DNA of 64,000 nucleotides from an uncultured Flavobacterium sp. (GCF_943913405.1 NZ_CALTYA010000003.1:1-64000), one strand, 5' to 3'; shown: positions 1 to 8,921, counted from the stretch's first letter. Notes: generated by a model not told the origin, from the sequence alone. Numbers and translations: made by a program.

Positions 1-128
1 CTATTAAAGTTACGATAAAAATCTGTGAAAATCAGTTAAATCCGTGTCATCTGTGTTCAAATAATTTGCGTCATTTTAGCTTCCAACAACTTTGTGAATC
101 TCTGTGAAAACTTAGCGAATCTTCGTGG
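1..128. repeat. Word-repeat intergenic element next to cvpA stop
   Basis: This non-coding stretch is built from variants of the words ATCTGTG, AATCCGTG and GTGAATCT. It ends six bases before the cvpA stop codon. The same vocabulary recurs after other stop codons in this window (1134-1194, 9399-9442, 19372-19424, 30056-30113, 30931-30992). Only one flank may be present, because the element runs off the window edge. No coding potential was seen. Confidence 0.5.
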
Positions 129-133
129 AATTA

Positions 134-634
134 TTACTTCTTTAAGTCCGCAAACCATTCCTCAAAAACAGGAAAAATATACTCAGAAATCTTCAAAATT
201 GGATTATAGAATTTAGAATCATCCAAAGTTTTCTTCTCTGCAAAAGTATTATTGAAATTTATTTTTTGGAACAAAGCCAAAGCAAAACTCAAAATCAGGC
301 ACATTTTTAAAACGCCGAAAATTCCTCCGGCTATTTTGTTGAACAAGCCCAAACTTGCAAAATTGGCAACGGTTGTGAAAAATTTAGCTAATAAAGAAAC
401 GCCCAAAACCACTCCGATAAAAGTTAAGATAAAAGCCCAAATTGCAATAGTTTTAGGATTCCAAGAAAATAAATCAGAAAGAAATTCTGCAGTCAGAAAG
501 GAAAATTTTATGGCTATGTAAATTCCCAGCAATAGTGAAATCAAGGAAGCAAATTCCACAAAAAAGCCATTCCAGATGCCACGAATCAATCCATAAACTA
601 AGAAAATGCCTAAAATAATATCTAAAATTCCCAT
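134..634 (-). CDS. cvpA: CvpA family membrane protein
   Basis: The 166-residue protein has four predicted membrane segments and the N-terminal pattern typical of CvpA (MGILDIILGIFLVYGLIRG), followed by a short charged C-terminal tail. CvpA-family proteins are inner-membrane proteins known for colicin V production in E. coli and linked to envelope stress tolerance; the molecular activity is not settled. The ATG at 634 is the natural start because the hydrophobic segment begins right after it. The gene diverges from the gene at 776. A -7-like box TATCTTCG (7 of 8) lies on the minus strand just upstream. The length is normal for the family. Family assignment is by pattern only. Confidence 0.8.
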   Translation of the reverse strand: MGILDIILGIFLVYGLIRGIWNGFFVEFASLISLLLGIYIAIKFSFLTAEFLSDLFSWNPKTIAIWAFILTFIGVVLGVSLLAKFFTTVANFASLGLFNKIAGGIFGVLKMCLILSFALALFQKINFNNTFAEKKTLDDSKFYNPILKISEYIFPVFEEWFADLKK

Positions 635-693
635 CTGAAAAATAATAAGCGACGAAGATACAGCCTTTCATAGAAAAACAAAATCCAAGAGTG

Positions 694-714
694 TATCTTT
701 GCAAACTAAATTTG
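694..714 (+). promoter_or_regulatory. Two candidate -7 boxes for the gene at 776
   Basis: Two matches to the Bacteroidota -7 box TAnnTTTG lie in the divergent gap: TATCTTTG at 694-701 and TAAATTTG at 707-714. Either could drive the gene at 776. No clear upstream TTTG box was found at the expected distance, so the call rests on the -7 match and position. Confidence 0.45.
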
Positions 715-740
715 TTATCGAATTCAAGAAAGTTAAGCAA

Positions 741-772
741 AACTCATAATTCATAACTCATAATTCATAACT
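741..772. repeat. Direct repeats of AACTCATAATTCAT
   Basis: Tandem direct repeats of the word AACTCAT/AATTCAT run up to four bases before the ATG at 776. A near-identical tract is present at 40925-40957, upstream of ileS. The tract must lie in the 5' leader if transcription starts from the boxes at 694-714. It looks like one family of dispersed intergenic spacer repeats. Confidence 0.6.
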
Positions 773-775
773 AAA

Positions 776-1132
776 ATGTCAAGAGATATACAATTAAAAG
801 AGCGCTGGGAAAAGCTCGTTACCATACTTTCAGATCAATTTTCGCAAGGCGAAGATCTAGATTTGGATGCAATCATTTACTTAATCGGAATTCAAGAATT
901 AGGGAAATTGCACAAAAAATTCAAGAAAGACGAAAAGGTAAACCTGATGCACATCGCAATTTGCCGGCTTTTAGAACCTTACGGATTCTATGAATTTGAC
1001 TATTTTGATAGCGAAGGCTGGCCGCATTACAAAGTAAAAGAAGAATTGCCTCCATTGAAAGCAGGTGAGCAATCAGTTTTGATGAAAGAAGCGATTGTAA
1101 ATTATTTTTTGGAGCGAAATGTGATTGAATAG
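776..1132 (+). CDS. Conserved hypothetical protein, 118 aa
   Basis: The protein is soluble, acidic and probably mostly helical, with no signal peptide or membrane segment. It contains the stretch YLIGIQELGKLHKKFKKDEK and a C-terminal part rich in Trp, Tyr and Glu. I do not recognise a named domain; proteins of this appearance occur widely in Flavobacteriia. It is transcribed away from cvpA. A word-repeat inverted repeat starts two bases after its stop codon. The ATG at 776 is the only plausible start, since it directly follows the direct-repeat tract. The function is unknown. Confidence 0.7.
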   Translation: MSRDIQLKERWEKLVTILSDQFSQGEDLDLDAIIYLIGIQELGKLHKKFKKDEKVNLMHIAICRLLEPYGFYEFDYFDSEGWPHYKVKEELPPLKAGEQSVLMKEAIVNYFLERNVIE

Positions 1133-1133
1133 A

Positions 1134-1194
1134 TTTCACAAAGCACACAAAGATTTACGAAATTTTAAATCTTGCTTTGTGCGACTTTGCGAAA
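1134..1194. repeat. Post-stop imperfect inverted repeat
   Basis: The left arm at 1134-1157 and the right arm at 1166-1194 are imperfect reverse complements built from the words CACAAAG and CTTTGTG. The element begins two bases after the TAG of the 118-residue gene. It resembles the other post-stop word repeats in this window and could fold in RNA, but it lacks a clean U tract. Confidence 0.55.
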
Positions 1195-1245
1195 ATGACT
1201 GCGAATCTTTGCGTTAAAAACCTCCAAAATTCCACACAAAAAACT

Positions 1246-1253
1246 TAAATTTG
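1246..1253 (+). promoter_or_regulatory. pheS -7 box
   Basis: TAAATTTG is a full match to TAnnTTTG and lies 18 bases before the ATG at 1272. It gives a 5' leader of roughly a dozen bases. The upstream -33 box is not evident. Its position argues against translation starting at the TTG at 1251, which lies inside the box. Confidence 0.5.
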
Positions 1254-1271
1254 CACCTTTACAAAAAGACG

Positions 1272-2291
1272 ATGATAGATAAGATTAAAGAATATATTGG
1301 CGAAGCGCAAGCCTTCCAAACCCAATCAAAAGACGAACTTGAGGTTTTCAGAATTAAATTTCTAGGGAGCAAAGGACTTTTGAAAGACTTTTTCGCAGAA
1401 TTCAAAAATGTTCCAAACGAGCAGAAAAAAGAATTTGGTCAAGTAATCAACGAGTTGAAAAACACGGCTGAAGAAAAAGTAAAATCGATTCAAGAATCAT
1501 TGGAAAGCAAGGAAGAAACCGTAGGAATCTATGGAGATTTGACACGTCCGGCGGAACCTTTGAAAATCGGTTCGCGCCATCCAATTTCTTTAGTAAAAAA
1601 TCAAATCATCGATATTTTCTCGAATATCGGATTCAATGTTTCTGAAGGTCCGGAAATTGAAGACGATTGGCATAATTTCACGGCATTGAATCTTCCAGAA
1701 TACCATCCGGCGAGAGATATGCAGGATACTTTTTTTATCCAAACCAATCCAGACGTACTTTTAAGAACACACACATCGTCAGTTCAAGTGCGTTATATGG
1801 AGGAAAACAAACCGCCAATCAGAACGATTTCGCCAGGAAGAGTTTTCAGAAATGAAGCTGTTTCGTCGCGTTCTCACTGTATTTTCCACCAAGTGGAAGG
1901 TTTGTATATTGACAAAGATGTTTCGTTTGCCGACTTAAAGCAGACGCTTTTATATTTTACAAAAGAAATGTTCGGGAAGTCAAAAATTCGTCTTCGTCCG
2001 TCTTACTTTCCGTTTACGGAACCAAGCGCGGAAATCGACATTTATTGGGGTTTGAAAACGGAAACTGATTACAGAATCACCAAAGGAACCGGCTGGCTGG
2101 AAATCGGGGGTTGCGGTATGGTCGACCCAAATGTTTTGAAAAACTGCGGTATCAATCCTGATGAATTCACAGGTTTTGCCTTTGGAATGGGCGTGGAGAG
2201 AATCGCAATGCTGTTGCACCAAATTGGTGATATCAGAATGTTTTATGAAAATGATATTCGTTTCTTGGAACAATTCAAATCTAGTATCTAA
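1272..2291 (+). CDS. pheS: Phenylalanyl-tRNA synthetase alpha subunit
   Basis: This 339-residue protein is the catalytic alpha subunit of the alpha2-beta2 PheRS, a class II synthetase that charges tRNA-Phe. The N-terminal coiled region (residues 1-85) is followed by the class II core: motif 2 in RVFRNEAVSSRSHCIFHQVE, then GGCGMV and motif 3 in FGMGVERIAML near the C terminus. The start is set to ATG 1272 rather than the in-frame TTG at 1251, because the TTG falls inside the -7 box and 339 residues fits the family. The beta subunit gene pheT is not in this window, so the subunits are unlinked here. A terminator follows directly. Confidence 0.95.
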   Translation: MIDKIKEYIGEAQAFQTQSKDELEVFRIKFLGSKGLLKDFFAEFKNVPNEQKKEFGQVINELKNTAEEKVKSIQESLESKEETVGIYGDLTRPAEPLKIGSRHPISLVKNQIIDIFSNIGFNVSEGPEIEDDWHNFTALNLPEYHPARDMQDTFFIQTNPDVLLRTHTSSVQVRYMEENKPPIRTISPGRVFRNEAVSSRSHCIFHQVEGLYIDKDVSFADLKQTLLYFTKEMFGKSKIRLRPSYFPFTEPSAEIDIYWGLKTETDYRITKGTGWLEIGGCGMVDPNVLKNCGINPDEFTGFAFGMGVERIAMLLHQIGDIRMFYENDIRFLEQFKSSI

Positions 2292-2312
2292 TACAAATAA
2301 ATTACAAAATAC

Positions 2313-2346
2313 AAACCCTGCTAAATTTTAAAACCTAGCAGGGTTT
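2313..2346 (+). terminator. Rho-independent terminator after pheS
   Basis: Perfect 11-bp arms AAACCCTGCTA (2313-2323) and TAGCAGGGTTT (2336-2346) flank a 12-base loop and end in a short T run. Confidence 0.8.
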
Positions 2347-2371
2347 TATGATAAATAAGAATTTCTGACTT

Positions 2372-2779
2372 ATGAAAAAAGACATAATTATCCCAACAGT
2401 AGAAAATATTTTCGTTGCTGCCATCCAAGAATGGAACGACGATTTTATGCAGAAAACCTGGTATGCTCATTTGATAAACGACAGCGATTTTCAATTAGAC
2501 GGCGTTATGGTCGTTTCAAAAGCTTCCGGAATGATTGATGGCGAAATGAAGAAAACATCATTGCTTCGCCATGCTTTTGTGGAAATCCCTCCTGTTTCAA
2601 CCGTAAAAATCGAATTGATTCAAGATGATGTTTTGACTTTAAACAATGAATTTATGGTCACGTTTTTCATTGATAAAACGCTTTACGATAAAAATTATAT
2701 TTTTAAAGCAAATTCTATCGACGAAAATAATGTGGAAGAAGTGCCGATTATTTTTCAAGATGGCGTGATTGTAAGATAG
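2372..2779 (+). CDS. Conserved hypothetical protein, 135 aa
   Basis: The protein is soluble and acidic, without signal peptide or membrane segment. It begins MKKDIIIPTVENIFVAAIQE, and alternating hydrophobic stretches suggest a small beta-rich fold. I do not recognise a characterised family, although the sequence looks conserved rather than random. It sits alone between two terminators, so it is probably transcribed as a single gene. It faces the ankyrin operon head-on. The function is unknown. Confidence 0.7.
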   Translation: MKKDIIIPTVENIFVAAIQEWNDDFMQKTWYAHLINDSDFQLDGVMVVSKASGMIDGEMKKTSLLRHAFVEIPPVSTVKIELIQDDVLTLNNEFMVTFFIDKTLYDKNYIFKANSIDENNVEEVPIIFQDGVIVR

Positions 2780-2818
2780 TTTCAGTCGCAATTTTTAACT
2801 TTGAAATTGCGACTGAAA
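2780..2818. terminator. Bidirectional terminator
   Basis: Perfect 15-bp arms (TTTCAGTCGCAATTT at 2780-2794, its reverse complement at 2804-2818) lie between the convergent genes ending at 2779 and 2827. The hairpin can serve both strands. Confidence 0.75.
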
Positions 2819-2826
2819 TCTTAAAT

Positions 2827-4164
2827 TTATCCTTTTAAAATCTTGCTTTTCTCTTCGTCAAATTCCTCTTGAGAAAGAATTCCTGCATCTAATAATTCCT
2901 TTAAATCCAGCAAAGCTTGTTTTTTTGAAGCCATATCATTTTTGGGAACTTCCGCAGAAATTGGAGTTTCTTTTTGTTCAAATTTTGCAGTATTTGCCGG
3001 ACTGAATTTTAGCAATAATTCTGTGATTTCATTGAAACCTTTGATGTTTGAATAGTCAATCGCTTTCTGTTCTTTAGCATTTACAATCGAAGCATCAGCT
3101 TGGTTTTCTAATAAAAATTTCACAATATCTTTCTTTCCGTTTGCAGCGGCATAATGCAAGGCTGTGTTGCCACTTTCATCTTGAATATTTACGTTGCCGC
3201 CATTTTCAAGCAATAATTTAACCATGCTCAAATGGCCGCTTTTTGAAGCAACGTGAAGCATGCTTTCGCCTCCATAATCATAGCGCAGCGTAAAATTGCT
3301 TTCTGATGCTAAATTATTTGCAGTTTCCACCCAATCCAAATAAGAATACATGGAATCTTCATTGCCAGAAACGGGTTTTGAATAATTTACATCCACACCA
3401 TTTTCTAGAAAAAGGCTTACTATTTCTTTCTGATTATTTGCGCAAGCATACCAAACCGGTGACAATCCATCTTTTGAAGAAGCGAAAACATCTGCTCCTT
3501 TTTCAACTAACAATTTTGTCAGCATGCGATTTGTTTCATAACACGCAACCAGCAACGCCGATTCTCCGGCATGATTTACGTGATTTATATTTGCACCATT
3601 ATCCAAAAGTAATTCTACCATTGGTGCATTTTTAGATTTTACGGCAAATAAAAGCGGTGTATTTCCTTGTTTGTTTGTCGTATTGACATTGGCTCCGTTT
3701 TCTAAAAGCTTTTGTACGATTTCTTTATTTCTGCAACTTGAAGCTAGCAATAATGGTGTTTCAGCTTCGTTGTTTTCAGAATCTGCGTTTAGGCCTAACT
3801 CCAATAATTTTTCCAGAATTTCAATCTGTGCCGTTTGCGCAGTCAGATGTAAAAGACTGTTTCCTTTGTTGTCATTGACGTTAATTCTTGCGCCTTTTTC
3901 CAACAAATATAAAGCAGTCTGTTTCTGTTTTTGAAGACAGGCAAAATAAAATGGAGTTTCGCCATCGTGATCTTCATAATCTAATTTTGCACCTTTTTCA
4001 ATCAGTATTTTTACCAAATCAAGATAGCCTCGGTGCGCTGCATAATGCAAAGCCGTTCGGCCTTTTTCATCGGTGTAGGTGACGTCGACTTCATTATTTT
4101 CTAATAAGAGCTCGGCAATTTTTCGCTTGCCGCTTTCACAGGCAATTATAAATGACATTGACAT
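2827..4164 (-). CDS. Ankyrin-repeat protein with C-terminal SHOCT domain
   Basis: This 445-residue protein is a run of about ten ankyrin repeats (recurrent G-TALHYAA, G-TPLL and LLENGANVN motifs). A low-complexity linker and a C-terminal SHOCT motif follow (residues about 414-445, ending LLDAGILSQEEFDEEKSKIL). Ankyrin repeats mediate protein-protein contacts; SHOCT is a short helical module usually found at the C terminus of membrane or oligomeric proteins. No signal peptide is present, so it is probably cytoplasmic. It is the last gene of a three-gene ankyrin operon, 12 bases after the gene at 4177. The start could be ATG 4164 or ATG 4158. The partner protein is unknown. Confidence 0.9.
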   Translation of the reverse strand: MSMSFIIACESGKRKIAELLLENNEVDVTYTDEKGRTALHYAAHRGYLDLVKILIEKGAKLDYEDHDGETPFYFACLQKQKQTALYLLEKGARINVNDNKGNSLLHLTAQTAQIEILEKLLELGLNADSENNEAETPLLLASSCRNKEIVQKLLENGANVNTTNKQGNTPLLFAVKSKNAPMVELLLDNGANINHVNHAGESALLVACYETNRMLTKLLVEKGADVFASSKDGLSPVWYACANNQKEIVSLFLENGVDVNYSKPVSGNEDSMYSYLDWVETANNLASESNFTLRYDYGGESMLHVASKSGHLSMVKLLLENGGNVNIQDESGNTALHYAAANGKKDIVKFLLENQADASIVNAKEQKAIDYSNIKGFNEITELLLKFSPANTAKFEQKETPISAEVPKNDMASKKQALLDLKELLDAGILSQEEFDEEKSKILKG

Positions 4165-4176
4165 ATCTTCTATCTA

Positions 4177-5373
4177 TTAAGGTTGTTTCATTAAAAGTTC
4201 AACAGTTTTTATCTTGTAATTATCATCGGATGCGAGCATTAATGCCGTTTGGTCCTTGTCATTTTTGATTTTGGGATCAGCGCCTTTTTCTAGTAAAAGT
4301 TTTACCTTTCTATAGGTTTCTTTTGCTTTGTCATGGTCTTCATTTACGTTGTAAGCGCAAACTTTATGCAAAATTGTATTTCCATTGTCATCTTGGCGAT
4401 TCAAGTCAACGGCTCCGGTTTCTATTATTGCGTTTAAGATTTCAGCAGATTTTCCGGCAGCACAATCTAATGGGGTTTTGCTTTCGCCATAATAGTTACA
4501 AGGAACATGCAAATCGCCTCCATCATTCAGCAGCTGTTTAATTATTTCCAGATTTGTTTCTATGCTGTCGAAGTTGATTTCTTTTATATAATTAAACAAA
4601 ACTGTTTCTCCCAAATTATTTGGAACATTCAGTTCGGGCGATTGGTATTCGCAAAGTTTCCGGTAAGCATCAATACTTCGATCCCAAACAATCGCATAAT
4701 AAAAAGAATTATTTCCCTCGCTATCCGTATGATTTGGATCGGCACCATTTTCTAATAAAACGGGCAGAAAATAATCTTTTCTAAATCGCAACGCACTAAT
4801 CAACGGTGTTTCCTTCTTTGTGTTGGCGTTGTCTACTTCGGCACCATTGCTGATCAAGAGTTTTATATATTCATTAAGCAATTCTTCATACTTCTCTCTT
4901 GCTAAATTTGGTCTTCCAAAATCAGCTTTAATCAACTGATGGATGATATTTTCGTCTTGATTATTTTTAAAATTAGCATTACATCCAAATTGAATCAAAG
5001 TCTTGAGGTTTCTTAAACTTGCGTTTCTGGTAAAAGCATAACTCAACAATGTTTCGCCGTTTATTTCATCGTTTATGTTCGTGAAATGCCCTAAAAAATT
5101 CTCAAAAAAAGCTTCATTTTGTTCGTCTGGCAATTTAAAATTTAACAAACTGTCAAAAATGCTATAATCGAAATTCTCATATTCGTAAATATCGGTTTCA
5201 ATGATTTTATGAACTGCGAAAAGATCAAGAATATCAAATTTCTTTTCGTTTACCAAAATATCAAAAATCAATTTTCTAGTATATTTATCAACTGAGGAAG
5301 GAAGTTTTTCGCCGTTATTTATTGCTTCGACAACACTTTGATAATCGCGAGACCGTATTGCTTCTTCTAACAT
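4177..5373 (-). CDS. Ankyrin-repeat protein, paralogue A
   Basis: The 398-residue protein has a non-ankyrin N-terminal region of about 100 residues (MLEEAIRSRDYQSVVEAINN onward) and then ankyrin repeats through the C terminus, ending KTVELLMKQP. It is a full-length paralogue of the gene at 5385: both share NGEKLP, DIYE-NFD, LNRQDDNGNT/VNRQDDKGNT and TALMLASDDN. The pair therefore looks like a tandem duplication. It is 11 bases downstream of that paralogue and 12 bases upstream of the SHOCT-containing ankyrin gene. No signal peptide is seen. The binding target cannot be inferred. Confidence 0.9.
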   Translation of the reverse strand: MLEEAIRSRDYQSVVEAINNGEKLPSSVDKYTRKLIFDILVNEKKFDILDLFAVHKIIETDIYEYENFDYSIFDSLLNFKLPDEQNEAFFENFLGHFTNINDEINGETLLSYAFTRNASLRNLKTLIQFGCNANFKNNQDENIIHQLIKADFGRPNLAREKYEELLNEYIKLLISNGAEVDNANTKKETPLISALRFRKDYFLPVLLENGADPNHTDSEGNNSFYYAIVWDRSIDAYRKLCEYQSPELNVPNNLGETVLFNYIKEINFDSIETNLEIIKQLLNDGGDLHVPCNYYGESKTPLDCAAGKSAEILNAIIETGAVDLNRQDDNGNTILHKVCAYNVNEDHDKAKETYRKVKLLLEKGADPKIKNDKDQTALMLASDDNYKIKTVELLMKQP

Positions 5374-5384
5374 AAATACTGATT

Positions 5385-6557
5385 TTAAGATTTTTGTTTC
5401 ATCAACAATTCGACCGTTTTTATTTTTAAATTATCATCAGAAGCCAGCATCAAAGCAGTTTTGTCTTCATCATTTGTAATGGCAGCATCGGCTCCATTTT
5501 CTAATAATAATTTTACTTTTCGGTAGGTTTCTTTGGCTTGATTGGCGTCATAATTCACGTTAAAAGCACAAACTTTATGCAGCAGCGTATTGCCTTTGTC
5601 GTCTTGGCGGTTTACTTGCACTTTTCCGGTTTCTAGAACAGCTTCCAAGATTTCTGCTGGTTTTTCTGCAATTTGATCCAAAGGCGTTTTTTCCTTTGAA
5701 TAATAGTGGCTCGGATGGTATAAATCGCCTCCGTCCTCGATCATTTGGACTAAAAGCTGGATTTCTTTTTCAGATCTTCCGTTTATCATTCTTGCGTATT
5801 CGAACAGCGCCGAAACTTGATTAGAATTTAAAACATCTAATTCTGGAGAAGCAAATTCACTAAGCTGTTTGTATAAATCAAAATCTAATTTGTGCGCCAC
5901 CGCATAGAAAAAAGCCGAATTTCCATCTTTGTCAACATCATTCGGATTCGCTCCGTTTTGCAAAAGCAGATCAACATATTCTTTTCTGTTGAAATCAATT
6001 GCGGCAATCAGCGGCGTTTTTTTGACAATATTCGGATGATTTACGTCCAGACCTTCGTTAATTAAAAATTCTAAGTAAGAAAGCGAAAGTTCGGGTTTCA
6101 TCAAGTTGGTTTTGATGACTTGATGCAGATAATTTTCATCCGCATTATTGAGGAAATTTACATCACAACCAATTTCTACCAAAATTTTTATGAATTCAAG
6201 AGAAGCGCCTTTTTCAAGGAAAAATCCAAGCAATGTTTTGGCATTTACTTCGTCATTTAAGTTGTCAAATTTTGAAATAAATTCTTGAAAAAATTGAGTA
6301 GATTCTTCGTCTTTTGGTAGATAATACAATATGCTTTGAAAAACACTTCTGTCGAAATTATCCAATTCATAAATATCGCTTTCAATGGTTTTGTCTTTTA
6401 TGAAATGCAATAAAATTTGAAATTGTCTTTCTCGGATTAATTTTTCGAAGATTTGATTTTTCTTAAAATCATCAAGGTTTTTAGGAAGTTTTTCGCCATT
6501 GTTTAGCAATTCTAAAGCTTGGTCGAACTGATTTGATTGTAAGGTCTGTTCTAGCAT
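5385..6557 (-). CDS. Ankyrin-repeat protein, paralogue B
   Basis: The 390-residue protein is the first gene of the three-gene ankyrin operon. It shares its N-terminal region and repeat register with the gene at 4177, but the two have diverged substantially, including at the exposed repeat positions. Repeats include LLLQNGANPNDVDKDGNS and LLENGADAAITNDEDKTALM. It has no signal peptide or catalytic domain. The upstream gap (6558-6670) carries no obvious gene. Tandem divergent ankyrin paralogues suggest diversification of binding partners, which is an inference only. Confidence 0.9.
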   Translation of the reverse strand: MLEQTLQSNQFDQALELLNNGEKLPKNLDDFKKNQIFEKLIRERQFQILLHFIKDKTIESDIYELDNFDRSVFQSILYYLPKDEESTQFFQEFISKFDNLNDEVNAKTLLGFFLEKGASLEFIKILVEIGCDVNFLNNADENYLHQVIKTNLMKPELSLSYLEFLINEGLDVNHPNIVKKTPLIAAIDFNRKEYVDLLLQNGANPNDVDKDGNSAFFYAVAHKLDFDLYKQLSEFASPELDVLNSNQVSALFEYARMINGRSEKEIQLLVQMIEDGGDLYHPSHYYSKEKTPLDQIAEKPAEILEAVLETGKVQVNRQDDKGNTLLHKVCAFNVNYDANQAKETYRKVKLLLENGADAAITNDEDKTALMLASDDNLKIKTVELLMKQKS

Positions 6558-6670
6558 TTTGGTCGTATATTATTTTGTTATCCATAGTTACAAAAAATAA
6601 TAACGCCAAGTAAGACTTTAGCTATAATTTAGCTTTTTCTTAAAGTTTATCTTCAGAAAATTCTTTCGAA

Positions 6671-6889
6671 TTATTTTCTATTTTCTTTACTAATTTTTGA
6701 TTTCCAGCTAGAATATCCCAAAACAAAAACGCCTACAATTAAGAAGCAGGCCATTTGGAAATAGAAAAATCCAGATTGAATTTGTTCTGTAAAGGGCTTG
6801 TCGCTTACACCAAAGAAAACCATGACAATCGACATGAAAATTCCCCAAGGCAATCCGACTTTAAGCTGATATTTCCATCTTTCGCTCAT
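6671..6889 (-). CDS. Small membrane protein, 72 aa
   Basis: The protein has two predicted membrane segments (around residues 12-28 and 40-60) and a basic C-terminal tail. It starts four bases after the stop of the TerC-family gene and is therefore translationally close to it. I do not recognise a family. The position suggests a role with the TerC-like transporter or a membrane-stress function, but that is inference. Confidence 0.65.
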   Translation of the reverse strand: MSERWKYQLKVGLPWGIFMSIVMVFFGVSDKPFTEQIQSGFFYFQMACFLIVGVFVLGYSSWKSKISKENRK

Positions 6890-6893
6890 AAAT

Positions 6894-7895
6894 TTAGTTG
6901 TTTTCTTCTTTCACAGGAAATGCAATTGAAGCGATTACAGATAAAATCAAAATACTTCCCACAACGGTCAAAGATGCGGGAGAAGAAATGTGATAAAACG
7001 GACTGATTAGCATTTTTACACCAATAAATGCTAAGATTATTGCTAATCCGAATTTTAATCGGCTGAACATATACATGAAATTGGCAAGCAAAAAATATAA
7101 AGCTCTCAAACCCAAAATTGCAAAAATATTCGAAGTATAAAGTATAAAAGGATCATTCGGCGCAATAGCAAAAATCGCTGGAATGGAATCCACGGCAAAA
7201 ATCAAATCGGTCATTTCAATTACGCCAACAACTACCAATAAAGGCGTTGCCATCTTTACGCCATTTTTAATCGTAAAGAATTTATCACCGTCATAATTAT
7301 CGCTGACTTTGAAGAATTTATGTACGATTCTTGCGCCAGCACTTTTTGTAAAATCTTTATTTTCGTCGTCGTCATCTGAAGAGAACCATGATTTTATTCC
7401 TGCGTAAATCAGGAAAAATCCGAAGACAGAAAGGATGACATTGATTTTGACTAGGTGCCCAAAAACTTCCATTTCTGGCAAATAAGTCATATTGATAAGT
7501 TCCACTCCGGTGAAAATAAAGATCGCCCTGAAAACCAAAGCGCCAATAATCCCCCAAAATAAAACCTTGTGATGCAAATGTTTAGGTACATTAAAAAACC
7601 CGAAAACTAATATAAATACGAATAAATTATCGACAGAAAGCGCTTTTTCAATCCAATAAGCTGATTGAAACTGAGTAAACTGCTCAATTCCCATCAAATA
7701 ATAGATCACGCCGCTGAATCCCATTGCCAATGAAATCCAAACGATTGACCAAATTGCTGCTTCCTTGTTGGAAACTACGTGGCTGTTTTTGTTGAAAACA
7801 CCCAAATCCAAAAGCAGCATGATGATGATTAAAATTGAAAATCCACCCAAAATTCCGGGATGATTGATTAAATGGTCAACGTGATCGTTTTGCAT
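6894..7895 (-). CDS. TerC/Alx family membrane transporter
   Basis: This 333-residue integral membrane protein has about nine transmembrane segments and the TerC signature pair: EKALSVDNLFVF near residues 83-94 and TDLIFAVDSIPAIFAI further on. The acidic residues of both motifs are intact. TerC/Alx proteins are implicated in manganese export and metallation of secreted proteins, and some in tellurite resistance. The length matches Alx. An acidic loop (SSDDDDENKD) separates the halves. It lies 8 bases after gpsA and 4 bases before the small membrane protein, so the three form one operon. No riboswitch-like leader was identified. Confidence 0.9.
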   Translation of the reverse strand: MQNDHVDHLINHPGILGGFSILIIIMLLLDLGVFNKNSHVVSNKEAAIWSIVWISLAMGFSGVIYYLMGIEQFTQFQSAYWIEKALSVDNLFVFILVFGFFNVPKHLHHKVLFWGIIGALVFRAIFIFTGVELINMTYLPEMEVFGHLVKINVILSVFGFFLIYAGIKSWFSSDDDDENKDFTKSAGARIVHKFFKVSDNYDGDKFFTIKNGVKMATPLLVVVGVIEMTDLIFAVDSIPAIFAIAPNDPFILYTSNIFAILGLRALYFLLANFMYMFSRLKFGLAIILAFIGVKMLISPFYHISSPASLTVVGSILILSVIASIAFPVKEENN

Positions 7896-7903
7896 CGTGA
7901 TAA

Positions 7904-8899
7904 TTAATTAAGTTTCTCGGTCAATTTTTTGAACACCTTTTTAGGTTCTTTTCCTTCGTATAAAATGCTGTAAACGGCGTTGATAATTGGTGTTCTCGCA
8001 CCTAAATTTTCATTCAGTTTGTGAGCGCTATTTGCAGCATAATAACCTTCAGCAACCATGCTCATTTCCATCATAGCAGATTTCACAGTGTAGCCTTTCC
8101 CGATCATATTTCCGAACATTCTATTTCTAGAAAATACAGAATATCCTGTAACCAATAAATCGCCCAAATAAGCAGAATCATTGATATTGCGCTTCATTTT
8201 ATGCACTTTTCTGATGAATTTTTTCATCTCACGAATCGCGTTACTCATCAATAAAGCTTGGAAATTATCGCCATAACCAAGTCCATGCGCCATTCCTGCA
8301 GCAATTGCATAAATATTTTTTAGCATCGCCGCATATTCCGTTCCGATAATGTCGTCAGAAATTTTTGCTTTGATGTAATTCCCGCTTAAATTAGTAGCTA
8401 CAATCGTCGCCTTATCCGCATCGCCACAAGCAATCGTCAAATAGGAAAGTCGCTCCATCGCCACTTCTTCTGCATGGCACGGACCCGTAATCACGCCAAT
8501 ATTATCATATGGAATATCATATTTTTCATGAAAATGTTCCCCTACAATCAAGCTCGTTTCGGGAACAATACCTTTTATTGCAGAAAAAATAATTTTTCCG
8601 TCAAGGCTCTCTGTAAGATTTTCCAATTCAGCGCTCAAAAAAGCTGACGGAATCGCAAAAATTACATAATCAGCATAAGCAACGGCTTCATTGATATTGC
8701 TGGTTAATTTTAGTTTTTTAGTGTCGAACTCGACAGAACTTAAATAATTCGGATTGTGTTTTAACTCCTGTATATGTGCGATTGCGCTTTCGTTTCTCAT
8801 ATACCAGGCAATTTCTGTAAGGTTGACGCAAAGCATTTTTGCAATCGCTGTTGCCCAGCTTCCTCCGCCAATCACAGCAAATTTTGGTTGGTGACTCAT
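7904..8899 (-). CDS. gpsA: Glycerol-3-phosphate dehydrogenase [NAD(P)+]
   Basis: The 331-residue cytoplasmic enzyme reduces dihydroxyacetone phosphate to sn-glycerol 3-phosphate for phospholipid synthesis. The N-terminal dinucleotide-binding motif is GGGSWATAIAKML (residues 11-23); further family signatures are IKGIVPE and GPCHAEEVA. The helical C-terminal domain contains KNIYAIAAGMAHGLGYGDN, with the lysine expected for catalysis. The length is normal. A minus-strand -7 box lies 23 bases upstream. Confidence 0.95.
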   Translation of the reverse strand: MSHQPKFAVIGGGSWATAIAKMLCVNLTEIAWYMRNESAIAHIQELKHNPNYLSSVEFDTKKLKLTSNINEAVAYADYVIFAIPSAFLSAELENLTESLDGKIIFSAIKGIVPETSLIVGEHFHEKYDIPYDNIGVITGPCHAEEVAMERLSYLTIACGDADKATIVATNLSGNYIKAKISDDIIGTEYAAMLKNIYAIAAGMAHGLGYGDNFQALLMSNAIREMKKFIRKVHKMKRNINDSAYLGDLLVTGYSVFSRNRMFGNMIGKGYTVKSAMMEMSMVAEGYYAANSAHKLNENLGARTPIINAVYSILYEGKEPKKVFKKLTEKLN

Positions 8900-8921
8900 T
8901 TCGTTTTGTTCTTTGTTTGCC

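Noticed and set aside
741..772. Direct repeats considered as a CRISPR remnant
   Set aside because: The repeat units are 7-14 bases without spacers, and no cas genes are present.
1251..1271. TTG start adding seven residues to PheS
   Set aside because: The TTG is part of the -7 box TAAATTTG and the extra residues are not a family feature.
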